64,000 nt of DNA from Pseudobdellovibrionaceae bacterium (GCA_947444305.1 CANEZP010000002.1:124001-188000), one strand, 5' to 3'; positions 41,863 to 51,303 are shown, numbered from the stretch's first letter. Notes: generated from the letters alone by a model not told the origin. A program made the numbers and translations.

Positions 41863-42006
41863 GCTCTTCCATAGAGCAAAGCCACCACCAGCGGGTAGCC
41901 CACGTAACTACCGGAATTATTTAAGAAGACGGGAGCGTCTCAAAATGAGACGTGTCGAAGTCACGCCACCGGGCCGTAATTCGGCATGGCCCGCAAGCGT
42001 AGAAAT

Positions 42007-42948
42007 CTAAGCGTGGTGAAACCAACCCGTTTCGAGCGGGAGAAGATCGCCGACCGGTTGCGCCGCTTGAAAGCGCATGACCTTATCGACCGCTTCGTTA
42101 CAGCCTTTGTTCCAAGCGGTTTCGGTGTACGCGCCGATGTGCGGGGTCATCAACAATTTCGGGTGACCAAGGACGCGGTGACCGGTGGGCGGCGGTTCAC
42201 GTTCGATCACGTCGACGGCGGCGCCGGCGATTTTGCCGGTGTCGAGCGCGTCGAGCAAATCGTTTTGGCTCACGACGCCGCCGCGGCACGTGTTGATGAG
42301 CACCGCTTCGCTCTGCATTTCGTTGAGCGTGGGATTGTTCATCAGATGCTTCGTTTCTTTGGTGAGCGGGACGTGCAAGCTTACGATATCTGACGAGGTC
42401 AAAATCTCGATCAGACCCATGCGTTCGCAGTGAAAGGCGGGGAACATCATCTCGTCGACGTAAGGGTCGTGCGCTTGCAGGCGCATGCCGAACGTGTACG
42501 CCATGCGCGCGACCTTTTGGCCGACGCGGCCTAGGCCGATGATGCCCAAGATCTTGCCGTCTAAGCCGTGAGGCCGCTTCATATTGTCGCGCCACTTGCT
42601 GCCCTTGACGTTTTTGTGCGCAAACATCAATTGGCGCTCGAGCGCGATCATCAAACCTAAAGTGAGTTCGGCGGTGCTTTGCGCGTTTGCGGCGGGTGTG
42701 AAGGTGGCTTGGATGCCGCGCTCATTGCACGCGCGCCAGTCGATATGGTCGAAGCCGCTGGTGGCCGACACGATCAGCTGTAATTTCGGTGCGCGCGCTA
42801 AAAAATCAGCGTTGATTTCGGTCTTTGAACGGATCAAAAGAATTTCGGCCTCAGCGAGGGCGGCGGCGTCTTCGTGCACATCGAAACCACCGGCTTTCAA
42901 ACGGGCTTTGGAGTGGAGCGAGTAAGGTTCGGTAATCAATACTTTCAT
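42007..42948 (-). CDS. D-2-hydroxyacid dehydrogenase, likely 3-phosphoglycerate dehydrogenase
   Basis: This 313-residue enzyme has GKILGIIGLGRVGQKVARMA (NAD-binding GxGxxG), VSLHVPLTKETKHLMN, VLINTCRGGVVSQNDLLDAL (catalytic Arg) and LLMTPHIGAYTETAW (catalytic His in the PHIG motif). It is the short form without an ACT domain. It overlaps an upstream class V aminotransferase gene by 4 bases, which suggests that the pair makes serine from 3-phosphoglycerate (inference). Confidence 0.87.
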   Translation of the reverse strand: MKVLITEPYSLHSKARLKAGGFDVHEDAAALAEAEILLIRSKTEINADFLARAPKLQLIVSATSGFDHIDWRACNERGIQATFTPAANAQSTAELTLGLMIALERQLMFAHKNVKGSKWRDNMKRPHGLDGKILGIIGLGRVGQKVARMAYTFGMRLQAHDPYVDEMMFPAFHCERMGLIEILTSSDIVSLHVPLTKETKHLMNNPTLNEMQSEAVLINTCRGGVVSQNDLLDALDTGKIAGAAVDVIEREPPPTGHRVLGHPKLLMTPHIGAYTETAWNKGCNEAVDKVMRFQAAQPVGDLLPLETGWFHHA

Positions 42949-44093
42949 GGGAACAACACCGGCGCTTGGGCCAAACGGGTTTCGAGATCGGTTGAGTCTA
43001 TCTTCACTTCAAGTTTGTCGGACAGGCTTTCGAATAAAGCGGACATGTCCTCGTTTCGTACATCGCCCATGTGGCCGACGCGTACGATTTTACCTTTGAG
43101 CTGATCCTGGCCGCCCATGATCGTGATGTTGCGCTCACGCTCGAGCCAATCACGTAGGCCCGCGCCGTCGGTACCCGCGGGCGTACGGAGCGCCGTCACG
43201 GAAGGTGAGGGTGAGGTTGAGTAAACCTTTAAGCCGGCGCGTTCGCCGAATTCCCGGGTGACGCCGGCGAGAGCTTCGCAGCGCGCGGCGACTTGGCCCA
43301 AGCCAACTTCCTGAATGCGATTCAACACGGCGGTTAAGCCGGAAACCAGCGGGGTGGGTGTCGAGAAGTGAGTTTCGTTTTTAAGATTCGCTTTTTTCTC
43401 GAGCGCAAGGTCGAGATAATACTTAGGACACTTCGAAGTTTTTTGCGCGGTCCACGCGCGTTCCGAAAGTGCGATGAAGCTTAGGCCCGTCGGGATCATG
43501 AACGCTTTTTGTGAACCCGCGATTACTACGTCGAGTTGCCAGTCGTCCATCGGAAGCGGCAAACAGCCTACCGCGGTGATCGCGTCGACCGCGAACAGTG
43601 TACCCGGCGATTCGCGACGGATCAGCTCACTCATTTTTTGGATGGGGTGCAACGTTGCCGTAGACGTTTCACAAACCTGGCTGAAGACCGCGCTGAACTT
43701 TTTAGTTTTTAGCGCGGCCGCGAGCAAATCTAAATTGACCGCTTGGCCCCACTCAACTTCGATCGTTTCGGTTTTGATGCCGTAGCGTTGGCAGATCTCG
43801 GCCCAGCGCTCACCGAATTTGCCCGAAACGATGACGAGGACTTCGTCACCGGGTGAGCAAATATTGATCACCGCCGCTTCCATCGCCGACGTGCCGGTGC
43901 CCGTCAGAATTTGTACGCTTTGTTCCGTATTGAAAACGTATTTTAAACCGCGCCATGACTCGGCCAAGATCTTTTCAAATTCGGGTGTGCGATGGTGCAA
44001 CACCTTTTCGCTCATTTTACTCATCACGGCTTTAGGAACGGGCACGGGGCCGGGCGCCAGCAATCGGTAAGGCCACTTTTGAGTCTGATTCAT
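42945..44093 (-). CDS. Class V aminotransferase (alanine-glyoxylate / phosphoserine type)
   Basis: This 382-residue PLP enzyme starts with LLAPGPVPVPKAVMSKM and SEKVLHHRTPEFEKIL, the hallmark of the serine-pyruvate/alanine-glyoxylate aminotransferase group. FAVDAITAVGCLPLPMDDW holds the Asp that contacts PLP, and VVIAGSQKAFMIPTGLSF the Schiff-base lysine. Coupled by ATGA to the hydroxyacid dehydrogenase gene, it probably supplies the amino group in the phosphorylated serine pathway; a serine-glyoxylate role is the alternative. Confidence 0.87.
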   Translation of the reverse strand: MNQTQKWPYRLLAPGPVPVPKAVMSKMSEKVLHHRTPEFEKILAESWRGLKYVFNTEQSVQILTGTGTSAMEAAVINICSPGDEVLVIVSGKFGERWAEICQRYGIKTETIEVEWGQAVNLDLLAAALKTKKFSAVFSQVCETSTATLHPIQKMSELIRRESPGTLFAVDAITAVGCLPLPMDDWQLDVVIAGSQKAFMIPTGLSFIALSERAWTAQKTSKCPKYYLDLALEKKANLKNETHFSTPTPLVSGLTAVLNRIQEVGLGQVAARCEALAGVTREFGERAGLKVYSTSPSPSVTALRTPAGTDGAGLRDWLERERNITIMGGQDQLKGKIVRVGHMGDVRNEDMSALFESLSDKLEVKIDSTDLETRLAQAPVLFP

Positions 44094-44145
44094 ACGACGT
44101 AATTTAGATCATTAACTTGACCCGTCAAGGGCAATTGATTAGCGT

Positions 44146-44718
44146 TTGCTCGTGTATCCCATTCTTATTTTCGCTCTTCTTTTAAACACTTCCGCATGCG
44201 CTTACCGCTTCGGCTTGAGCGAGCGTGCGTTGCCCGGTGGCTACACTCAAGTCGCCATCCCGATGTTCAAGAATCAAAGCAACGAAGTAGGGATCGAACC
44301 GTTTTTTACAAACTCTTTGATCCGGCGCTTCTCGCGCAGCCAAGTGGCGCGCGTTACCGAAAAAGAATCGTCGCCGTTACTGCTCATGGGTTTCATCGAC
44401 GCGGTTCAAGTGGTTAACGGTCCCGCCGTCGACAACAAAGCGAGTCAGCTCACGGCGCTTCCTGATCAATCCGTTCTCATTACCGAATATCGTTTGCTCG
44501 TTAAAACTCACATCATCTTGAAACGTAAAAGTGACGACAAGATTTTGTGGCAGGGTGCCTTCGCGAACGAAAAAGTCTACACGCCTCCGCGCATCGGCGG
44601 CGATGTCATCAACTCGGCCAACGCAACCTACAATCAATCCGTGAAGATGGAGACGATTTCGCAACTCGCCGAAGACATGATGGCCGAAGCGCACGACCGC
44701 ATGACGGAGAATTTTTAA
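44146..44718 (+). CDS. lptE: LPS-assembly lipoprotein, LptE family
   Basis: This protein of about 190 residues has a lipoprotein signal (ILIFALLLNTSAC). The next residues AYRFG, then YTQVAIPMFKNQSNEVGIEP and FTNSLIRRFSRS, are typical of LptE, which plugs the LptD barrel in the outer membrane. The gene is directly followed by holA, as in many proteobacteria. Start uncertain: TTG 44146 or GTG 44152, neither with a strong ribosome site. Confidence 0.82.
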   Translation: MLVYPILIFALLLNTSACAYRFGLSERALPGGYTQVAIPMFKNQSNEVGIEPFFTNSLIRRFSRSQVARVTEKESSPLLLMGFIDAVQVVNGPAVDNKASQLTALPDQSVLITEYRLLVKTHIILKRKSDDKILWQGAFANEKVYTPPRIGGDVINSANATYNQSVKMETISQLAEDMMAEAHDRMTENF

Positions 44719-45714
44719 GTGATACTCGACCTGCGAAGATTACAGCAACGCTTAGAATCCAACCCGCCGGCTTCCATCTACGTCCTCATCGGTGAAGAAA
44801 CGTTTCTCGTCCAAGAAGCGCTTCACTTGCTTAAACATAAAAGCGTAGACGCCGCCGCCATCGATTTTAACTGCGATGTTTTCGACGCGAGCGAGACGGA
44901 CGCCGTCGTCGTGAAAGATGCCGCCGAGATGCTGCCCATGATGAGCGCCCGCCGGTTCGTCGCTTACCGCGGTGTCGACGAGCTTAAAGATAAAGAGTGG
45001 GAGCACCTTTATCCCTTATTCGAGAACCCGGTCGATTCGACGACGCTCGTTTTAACCTGCGAAGCGCTCGACAAACGCAAAAAATCCTACAAAAGAATCA
45101 ACGAAGTCGCCGTGATCGTCGAGTGCAAACGGCCCTACGACAATCAAGTTCCCGACTGGATTGAGTACTTAGCGTTTCGCCAAGGCCTTAAGGTCGTGCG
45201 TGAAGCTTCGCATTTGCTCAAACAGTTCGTGGGCACTAATTTGACCGAACTGAACAATGAACTCTCGAAACTCAAAGATTATCTCGGTGACCGCACGAGC
45301 GTCGAAGCCAAAGACGTTCTGCAAATCGTCTCGCAGACTCGCGTTGATCGCATCTTCGATCTGACCGACGCCATCGGGCGCCGTGATCGCGCAACGGCTT
45401 TGCATTCGCTCGCCAATTTACTCGAGCACGGGCAAAGTGAAGTCGGCATTCTCGCGATGATCACGCGTCACTTCCGGATCTTAGGCCAGCTTAAAGAAGG
45501 ACAGAAGGACGGCCTGACGGGCACGCGCCTCAGCACCAAAGCGGGCATCCCCCAATTTTTACTGACGCAATATCTCGAACAGATTCGCAATTGGGACGAG
45601 AAGAAGATCGAAAAGACCTTCGGCGTGCTCGAAGACACCGACCGTGCGCTCAAATCTTCCGGCGTTCCGCCCCACGTTTGGCTAGAGAACTTCGTGTTAA
45701 AGACCTGTTCCTAG
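44719..45714 (+). CDS. holA: DNA polymerase III subunit delta
   Basis: This 331-residue protein opens the sliding clamp as part of the clamp loader. The start LQQRLESNPPASIYVLIGEE and FLVQEALHLL match the delta N-terminus; VILVLTCEALDKRKKSYK-like text reads as TTLVLTCEALDKRKKSYKR. The C-terminal half has VDRIFDLTDAIGRRDRATAL and GILAMITRHFRILGQLK, standard for HolA. GTG start immediately after the lptE TAA. Confidence 0.93.
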   Translation: MILDLRRLQQRLESNPPASIYVLIGEETFLVQEALHLLKHKSVDAAAIDFNCDVFDASETDAVVVKDAAEMLPMMSARRFVAYRGVDELKDKEWEHLYPLFENPVDSTTLVLTCEALDKRKKSYKRINEVAVIVECKRPYDNQVPDWIEYLAFRQGLKVVREASHLLKQFVGTNLTELNNELSKLKDYLGDRTSVEAKDVLQIVSQTRVDRIFDLTDAIGRRDRATALHSLANLLEHGQSEVGILAMITRHFRILGQLKEGQKDGLTGTRLSTKAGIPQFLLTQYLEQIRNWDEKKIEKTFGVLEDTDRALKSSGVPPHVWLENFVLKTCS

Positions 45715-45759
45715 ACCGATAAAATTTCAAAATTCCTTACGGTAAACCGATAAATAGCC

Positions 45760-46179
45760 ATGACTTTCCAAAAGTGGCTCAGGGCTTTTTATCTTTGCGT
45801 GACGCTGATGTGCTGGACCGCATTCGCAAAAGATAAAGCAAAGCCCGTAGAACAAAAACCAACCGTTACCGTTTGGACCGCCGGTTCAATCGATAGCGCG
45901 AAAGCGATGTTCGCGCCGAACACCAACGTCCGCGTACTTTCGGCCGCGACGGAAAAACAGCGCGAGCTCAAAGCCGGCTATTTGCCGCCGCACGAACGCG
46001 ATCTTTTATTCCGCAAAATAGGCATCGAGACGGGCGTGTCGGGCATGGACGAATTCGACAAAGACGTGTTGATGATGAGCGCTCGTGAGTACACGCTTCG
46101 TGAGTTGGTCAGCGACTTCCCGATGCTCTCCGAGGCTCAACTTAAACGTTTGCGCGACGAAATGAGAAAAGTGAAGTGA
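45760..46179 (+). CDS. Small secreted protein, unknown function
   Basis: This 139-residue protein has a signal peptide (FYLCVTLMCWTAFA). The mature part is helical and charged, with LPPHERDLLFRKIGIETGVS and SEAQLKRLRDEMRKVK at the end. No family recognised. It ends GTGA, giving the start of the next gene; the two are probably co-translated. Confidence 0.68.
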   Translation: MTFQKWLRAFYLCVTLMCWTAFAKDKAKPVEQKPTVTVWTAGSIDSAKAMFAPNTNVRVLSAATEKQRELKAGYLPPHERDLLFRKIGIETGVSGMDEFDKDVLMMSAREYTLRELVSDFPMLSEAQLKRLRDEMRKVK

Positions 46180-47615
46180 GATACCTCACCACGTTTCTCC
46201 TTCTATTTTCGTTCGCGGCACGGGGGGAGCTCATCTACCTCGACATGAACAACGCGGGCGAAGAGATCAAAGCTTGTCAGGCGGGGATCGAAGCAAAGAA
46301 TGCGAAAAAGCTCTGGCAAGAGCCGGAGCAACTGCACGTCGTGAAGGGCGTCGCGGGTGAATCGAATTTCAAAAGTAAAACGTACTACGCTCTTCGCGCG
46401 AAGATCATGGACATGATTAATCGAAACATCAAGATCGACGGCATCGTCATTTCCGGCGAACATGGCGACGGCCACTTCTTCGGGTCACAAGGCGATTTTT
46501 ACCAACGCGAACTCGTCGCCTTGACCAAAGAATTTCCCGAAGTGGGGAAGAGCCTTAAGACCGCCGCCCTTTGGGGATGCTACCCGACGAGCGTGCACGG
46601 CGCCGAACAGTACTGGGTCAATAAACTTCCGAACATGCAATTCACCATGGGCTTCGTCACGCAAGGGCCGGATAAAACCCGTGAAGCAAATCACGTTTTG
46701 CTCAAACAGTTTTGCGAACGCCGCGAAGAAGCCGCCGAAGCGACGACCTTGGATCAACTTTGCAAGTTCTACGACAGTTTGCACCAGGTTGTGCCCACGT
46801 CGCTCGGACTTTGTAACCGGGCCGGAATCGCGAGCAAAGAATACGCTCAGGGACCCAACGGCGAAAAGTGTCTTACCTATAAGCAACTTCATGATCGTTG
46901 CCCGGCCTTCATCAACAATCCCGCACTCGAAGGCGTTTACGAGCGCTACATGAGCGGCGAAAGCGAGCCGCCGGCCGAAGTGCCCGGCCGCGTGTCGGAA
47001 CTCCGCAACTTTCACAACGAAGCGCAGAAATGGCGGCAGTGCGCAGCCAAGTATAAAGCCCAGCGCGGAACCGACATGCCGTTTCCGCCCGATCTTATTC
47101 GGTTGATCAAATACAAAAAGATTAAGGAAAACTTGGCGAGAATAAACGCGCAAGAACTTGCTGAATACGATAGTGCGCTCGAACGACGTGGTCTCGGCGC
47201 CCTGAAGCTCGGCGACATCACCAAGACTTCCCGCAAGTCGATGAACCAAAAAATCGAAGCGGCGATGAAAGCCCTCGAAGGCGAAGATGTCGAAGTGCCG
47301 GTCGCGAGCCCGCCGCGGCCGGCGGCCAACCGCAGCCGTCCACCTTGCGTAGGTGCCGGTTTTCTTTTTAGTGACTGCGACGATTCCGCCGGCGCGGGTC
47401 GAGCGAGCGAAGCGGCACCGTCGCGCAGAATCGTGCGCGCGGTTTCCGAAGATCCGACGTTATTGCGGATGGCGCATTGTATGAAAGAAACGTTCATATC
47501 GATGAACGGTGAATGCTCGGCGTTCGACGTCGTCAGCGGTCACGCCCGAACGCAGAGTCCATGTTTAATGAAATACGAAAGAGCCCGGGAGAAAAACGAA
47601 GATGACGCCTGCTAA
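46176..47615 (+). CDS. Secreted protein with a caspase-like (clan CD) dyad, tentative peptidase
   Basis: This 479-residue protein has GTG start overlapping the previous stop. Signal peptide MRYLTTFLLLFSFAARG. IDGIVISGEHGDGHFFG (His96) and LKTAALWGCYPTSVHG (Cys135) follow the strand-His-Gly ... strand-Cys pattern of the caspase/CHAT/C25 fold. The C-terminal half is charged helices, then a Pro/Arg-rich linker and a Cys-containing tail. It sits in an otherwise conserved lptE-holA-rpsT-murJ block. The assignment rests on two motifs alone; another Cys-His hydrolase is possible. Confidence 0.6.
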   Translation: MRYLTTFLLLFSFAARGELIYLDMNNAGEEIKACQAGIEAKNAKKLWQEPEQLHVVKGVAGESNFKSKTYYALRAKIMDMINRNIKIDGIVISGEHGDGHFFGSQGDFYQRELVALTKEFPEVGKSLKTAALWGCYPTSVHGAEQYWVNKLPNMQFTMGFVTQGPDKTREANHVLLKQFCERREEAAEATTLDQLCKFYDSLHQVVPTSLGLCNRAGIASKEYAQGPNGEKCLTYKQLHDRCPAFINNPALEGVYERYMSGESEPPAEVPGRVSELRNFHNEAQKWRQCAAKYKAQRGTDMPFPPDLIRLIKYKKIKENLARINAQELAEYDSALERRGLGALKLGDITKTSRKSMNQKIEAAMKALEGEDVEVPVASPPRPAANRSRPPCVGAGFLFSDCDDSAGAGRASEAAPSRRIVRAVSEDPTLLRMAHCMKETFISMNGECSAFDVVSGHARTQSPCLMKYERAREKNEDDAC

Positions 47616-48006
47616 AAAGACCACGACCGATAACGAAGAAGAATCAGGCATCCACCGTCGCCGGGTTCCGCGCCGCACGTTCAAAGCACCGGTCGGAGTT
47701 TTGATGGACGGAAAATACGTCGTTCAGCGTGCTTACCAATTAGGTGAGGGCGGGATGATGGTGGATTGCAAAAGTCGCAAGCTGGTGGCCGGAAAAAATC
47801 TCGTGCTCAATTTCTTTTTGCCGGACGGGAGCATCGTGATGGTGCGGGGAATCGTTCGCGCGGTCGTGCCCGCGAAAGACGGACAGCCCGAACGTTACGG
47901 GCTTGAGTTCTTAAATTTAGAATTTCAAAGTAAAAGAGCGATCAGGAACTTCGTGGCCGCCGCTTCGAGAGAAGACGGCCACTCGACGACAACGTCGTTG
48001 TTCTAA
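47602..48006 (+). CDS. PilZ-domain protein, degenerate second motif
   Basis: This 134-residue protein begins with a charged tail (HRRRVPRRTFKAPVGVLMD), in which RRxxR/K is the first c-di-GMP-binding motif of PilZ. The second motif, normally D/NxSxxG, reads YQLGEGGMMVD, with Gly in place of Ser. c-di-GMP affinity is thus doubtful. It starts 14 bp before the end of the previous gene and has GGGAG upstream. Confidence 0.72.
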   Translation: MTPAKKTTTDNEEESGIHRRRVPRRTFKAPVGVLMDGKYVVQRAYQLGEGGMMVDCKSRKLVAGKNLVLNFFLPDGSIVMVRGIVRAVVPAKDGQPERYGLEFLNLEFQSKRAIRNFVAAASREDGHSTTTSLF

Positions 48007-48035
48007 ACCTGATCCTGAAGCCTTGAGCCCTGAGA

Positions 48036-48305
48036 CTAGGCTTTATTTAAAGCGGCGACGGCTTTTGCCAGACGACCGATTTTGCGGGAAGCGGTACGAT
48101 AGTGAACGCGGCCTTTTTGGGCGGCTTTCGCGATCGTGCTTTCGAACTGAGTCAACATGGTGGTTGAATCTTCTTTTTGTTTCGCCGTAACAGATTTACG
48201 CAATTTCTTTTCGATTTTGCGAACGCCGCTCAAAGTTTTAGTATTGATGGCATTTTTGCGTACGGAACTACGTGCGCGCTTTTCTGCCGACTTATGGTTT
48301 GCCAA
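48036..48305 (-). CDS. rpsT: 30S ribosomal protein S20
   Basis: This 89-residue basic helical protein starts with ANHKSAEKRARSSVRKNAIN, the S20 signature, and ends with GRVHYRTASRKIGRLAKAV. The start codon is TTG (48305) with GGAGG 5 bases upstream, and no ATG is available near it. E. coli rpsT also uses UUG, where it supports feedback control of translation. It is divergent from murJ by 63 bp. Confidence 0.96.
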   Translation of the reverse strand: MANHKSAEKRARSSVRKNAINTKTLSGVRKIEKKLRKSVTAKQKEDSTTMLTQFESTIAKAAQKGRVHYRTASRKIGRLAKAVAALNKA

Positions 48306-48368
48306 GAGAGAACCTCCAATGATTCAATCGATATATAAGAGAAAGATGGGATTATCACAGTCATTTCG

Positions 48369-49991
48369 ATGACACAAGTGACCATCGCAGGAGTTCCCGT
48401 CTTGAGCGATCAAAAAGTCCCGCCGAAGATATCGAAACCTGAACAAAAACGCTCGGTTATGCAGCTCGCGCTGAGCATGGCGCTGGGTACTTTTTCGAGC
48501 CGGATCCTCGGGTTTTTGCGCGACAAGATCATGTTCCACCTCTTTCCCACGGTCGTGACCGATGCGTTCGTGGTGGCCTTCCGGTTGCCCAATATTTTTC
48601 GCCGTTTGCTGGGTGAGGGTTCCCTCAGCGTAAGTTTCATTCCCGTGTACGTCGGCGCGCGCGCCGAGTCGGCGGAAAAGGCCAAACACGTTTCGAATGC
48701 CGTTTACACGATCGTGCTTTCCCTTTCGATTTTCATCTCGGTCGCCTGCTTCGTTTTCATGGAGCCGATCATGCGTTATCTGGTCGACGATCCGAACGGC
48801 TTCGCGGCTACCCCGGGCAAGGTCGAGCAAACGATCTACCTTGCCCGCATCATGATTTTTTATCTCATCTTAGTTTCGACTTACGCATTTCATACGGCGA
48901 TCGCGAACACTCTCGGGCACTTTTTTATTCCAGCGATCGGGCCGACGTTATTTAATCTCGGATTAATTATTTTTACCGTTATGCCTTTCGAGATGGGCGC
49001 TTACGCAGGCTCGTCCCAATCTTGGGGCGTGATCGCGGGTGGGGTCTTGCAGGCCGGGCTCGTGTTTTGGCTTTTGGCAAAACTCGGTTACTTGCCGCGG
49101 CTCACGTGGAACTGGCAGGGGCCCGAGGTTCGAAAAGTTTTTCTCAACATGGTTCCCGGCTTATTCGGCCTGGGCGTGTACCAAGTGATGATGCTGGTGA
49201 ATACGAAGTTCGCCGCCTCTTTGAGCGAAGGAACGCAGAGCTATATTTATCTCGCCGACCGGATTTTGGAATTGCCGCAGTCGATGATCGCGGTTTCATT
49301 AGGCGCGGCGCTGCTGCCGCGTTTTTCTGATCTGCATTCTTCCGGCGAAAAGCACAAGTTTTTGGCCGAGGCTAATCACGCCGTACGCTTACTTTTGTAT
49401 CTCACTTTGCCGGCCGCGGCGGGCATGTGGGTATTGTCGTTACCTCTGACCGAAGTGTTATTCATGGGTGGTTCGTTCGGGGCGGCCGACGCGGCAAAGA
49501 CCGCGAGCGTCGTTGAAATTTACGCGGGCCTTATGCTGTTCTCCAGTTTATCACGCGTCACATCGCCGGCGTTCTACGCGCTTAAAAACACTTGGCTCCC
49601 GGCTTCGATCGCGTTCTTCGTTTTGATCGTGCACATCATGGTCGCGCCGCATTTCGTTAAGATGTACGGGTTGACGGGCCTCGCAACGGCGACGACGTGT
49701 TCGTCGATTTTAAATATTGTCATCTTACAAATCTTCTTCCACTTTTGGATCGGGCCGCTTGGTTACGCGTCGATTTTCGCGAGCGCTCTGCGCTTGGTTC
49801 CGGCGCTCGCGGGCATGTCGGCGTTTTGTTACTACGTCTATCCGCTTTTGAAACCCTTCACGGGGCGAACGCTCGGATTAACGTTGATCATCATCGGCAG
49901 CATCTTTATTTATTTTGCGCTGACGCTGCTATGCCGGTCCGAGTCGGCGACTAAGGTGAGCGACATGGTGAAGCGGCGCTTTAATCGTTAG
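48369..49991 (+). CDS. murJ: Lipid II flippase MurJ
   Basis: This 540-residue, 14-helix membrane protein flips lipid II across the inner membrane for peptidoglycan synthesis. After a 30-residue cytoplasmic tail, it has GTFSSRILGFLRDKIMFHLF and TDAFVVAFRLPNIFRRLLGE followed by GSLSVSFIPVY, the classical MviN/MurJ core with its essential arginines. SLGAALLPRFSDLHSSGE is the mid-protein conserved segment. Start ATG 48369; a start at 48462 would give a more usual N-terminus but loses nothing conserved. Confidence 0.95.
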   Translation: MTQVTIAGVPVLSDQKVPPKISKPEQKRSVMQLALSMALGTFSSRILGFLRDKIMFHLFPTVVTDAFVVAFRLPNIFRRLLGEGSLSVSFIPVYVGARAESAEKAKHVSNAVYTIVLSLSIFISVACFVFMEPIMRYLVDDPNGFAATPGKVEQTIYLARIMIFYLILVSTYAFHTAIANTLGHFFIPAIGPTLFNLGLIIFTVMPFEMGAYAGSSQSWGVIAGGVLQAGLVFWLLAKLGYLPRLTWNWQGPEVRKVFLNMVPGLFGLGVYQVMMLVNTKFAASLSEGTQSYIYLADRILELPQSMIAVSLGAALLPRFSDLHSSGEKHKFLAEANHAVRLLLYLTLPAAAGMWVLSLPLTEVLFMGGSFGAADAAKTASVVEIYAGLMLFSSLSRVTSPAFYALKNTWLPASIAFFVLIVHIMVAPHFVKMYGLTGLATATTCSSILNIVILQIFFHFWIGPLGYASIFASALRLVPALAGMSAFCYYVYPLLKPFTGRTLGLTLIIIGSIFIYFALTLLCRSESATKVSDMVKRRFNR

Positions 49992-50046
49992 TGCACGCAC
50001 GCGGCCGTGAAAGAGAGTTTGCCCGCGTGAGAAAGTTGCGGCGATA

Positions 50047-51303
50047 ATGGCCGCACAAATTATGAGTACAAATTCAAATAAAAAAGCGCTCATTGCTTTA
50101 ACCGCGTTGAGTTTCTTCATGGCCGACATGCAATCCGGGATCGGCCCGTTCCTCGGCGTTTATCTGCAGGGACACGGGTGGAGCAGCGGGCTGATCGGCA
50201 CCGTTCTGACGATCGGGGCCATCGCCGGAATGCTCATGACCGCGCCCGCGGGAGCTCTCATCGACGGCACAAAATCAAAACGTGCCTACGTCATCGGCTG
50301 CGGAATCGCGACGCTGCTCGCTTCGGGTTTGGTGTTGATCTCAAAAGACTTTTGGGTCGTGGCCTTATCGCAGGTGGCAACGTCGATCGCCGGCGCGACG
50401 ATCGTGCCCGCGGTGACGGGCATTACTTTAGGCATCGTCAGGCAAAAAGGTTTTAACCGCCAGAACGGTCGCAATCAGGCCTTCAACCACGCGGGCAATG
50501 CCGTGGGCGCGGCGCTCTCGGGCTACCTTGGATACAAATATGGTTTTACGGCGGTGTTTTATTTAGCGGCCGGATTCGGCGTCGTGACGATGTTCTGTAC
50601 GCTCATGATTCCACGCAAGGCCATCAACGACCGGGCCGCGCGCGGGATGAAGAAAGAAGACGATGACGACGACAACGAAGTCAGCGGCGTCTCCGTACTG
50701 CTAAAGTGTAAACCGCTTTTGATCCTGGCGTCCGCGCTCGCGCTTTTTCACATGGGTAACGCGGCGATGTTGCCGCTTTACGGAATGGCCGTGACCGCGG
50801 CCTCGCCCGACAAAACGAACGGCGCGGATTTCGTCGCGCTCACGATCGTCATCGCGCAAGTTTCGATGATCGTGATGTCGGTGCTCGGCATGCGCGTGGC
50901 CGAGAAGCACGGCTACTGGCATATTTTATTGATCTCTTTTCTCGCGCTACCGTTGCGCGGAATATTAGCCTCGCAGTGGATCGGGGCGCTCGGTGTTTAC
51001 CCGGTGCAGATCCTCGATGGGGTGGGCGCCGGTTTACAAAGCGTCGCCGTTCCGGGTTTGGTCGCGCGTATTCTTAACGGCACGGGCCGCGTGAACGTAG
51101 GCCAAGGCGCTTTGATGACCGTACAGAGTTTAGGCGCTTCGGTAAGCCCCGCGCTCGGCGGTTGGATGGCGCAGTACCTCGGTTACCCAATCACCTTCGC
51201 CACCCTGGGAGCCATCGCGATCGGTTCGGTCGTGATTTGGATCGCTTTCCGGGACCACTTGAATTTCGACGATCAAGGTAAACAAGTTCGCTCACGCGCC
51301 TAA
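50047..51303 (+). CDS. MFS transporter
   Basis: This 418-residue protein has about 12 transmembrane helices. LSFFMADMQSGIGPFLGVYL is helix 1, AGALIDGTKSKRAYVIGCG is the MFS loop 2-3 motif (GxxxDxxxRR-like), and an acidic central loop (KKEDDDDDNEVSG) separates the halves. No substrate is apparent. A second ATG at 50068 gives a seven-residue shorter N-terminus. Confidence 0.85.
   Translation: MAAQIMSTNSNKKALIALTALSFFMADMQSGIGPFLGVYLQGHGWSSGLIGTVLTIGAIAGMLMTAPAGALIDGTKSKRAYVIGCGIATLLASGLVLISKDFWVVALSQVATSIAGATIVPAVTGITLGIVRQKGFNRQNGRNQAFNHAGNAVGAALSGYLGYKYGFTAVFYLAAGFGVVTMFCTLMIPRKAINDRAARGMKKEDDDDDNEVSGVSVLLKCKPLLILASALALFHMGNAAMLPLYGMAVTAASPDKTNGADFVALTIVIAQVSMIVMSVLGMRVAEKHGYWHILLISFLALPLRGILASQWIGALGVYPVQILDGVGAGLQSVAVPGLVARILNGTGRVNVGQGALMTVQSLGASVSPALGGWMAQYLGYPITFATLGAIAIGSVVIWIAFRDHLNFDDQGKQVRSRA

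Noticed and set aside
46485-47249. 254-codon minus-strand frame
   Set aside because: It is antisense to the caspase-like gene, which has a signal peptide and coupled start; the antisense product has no recognisable motif.
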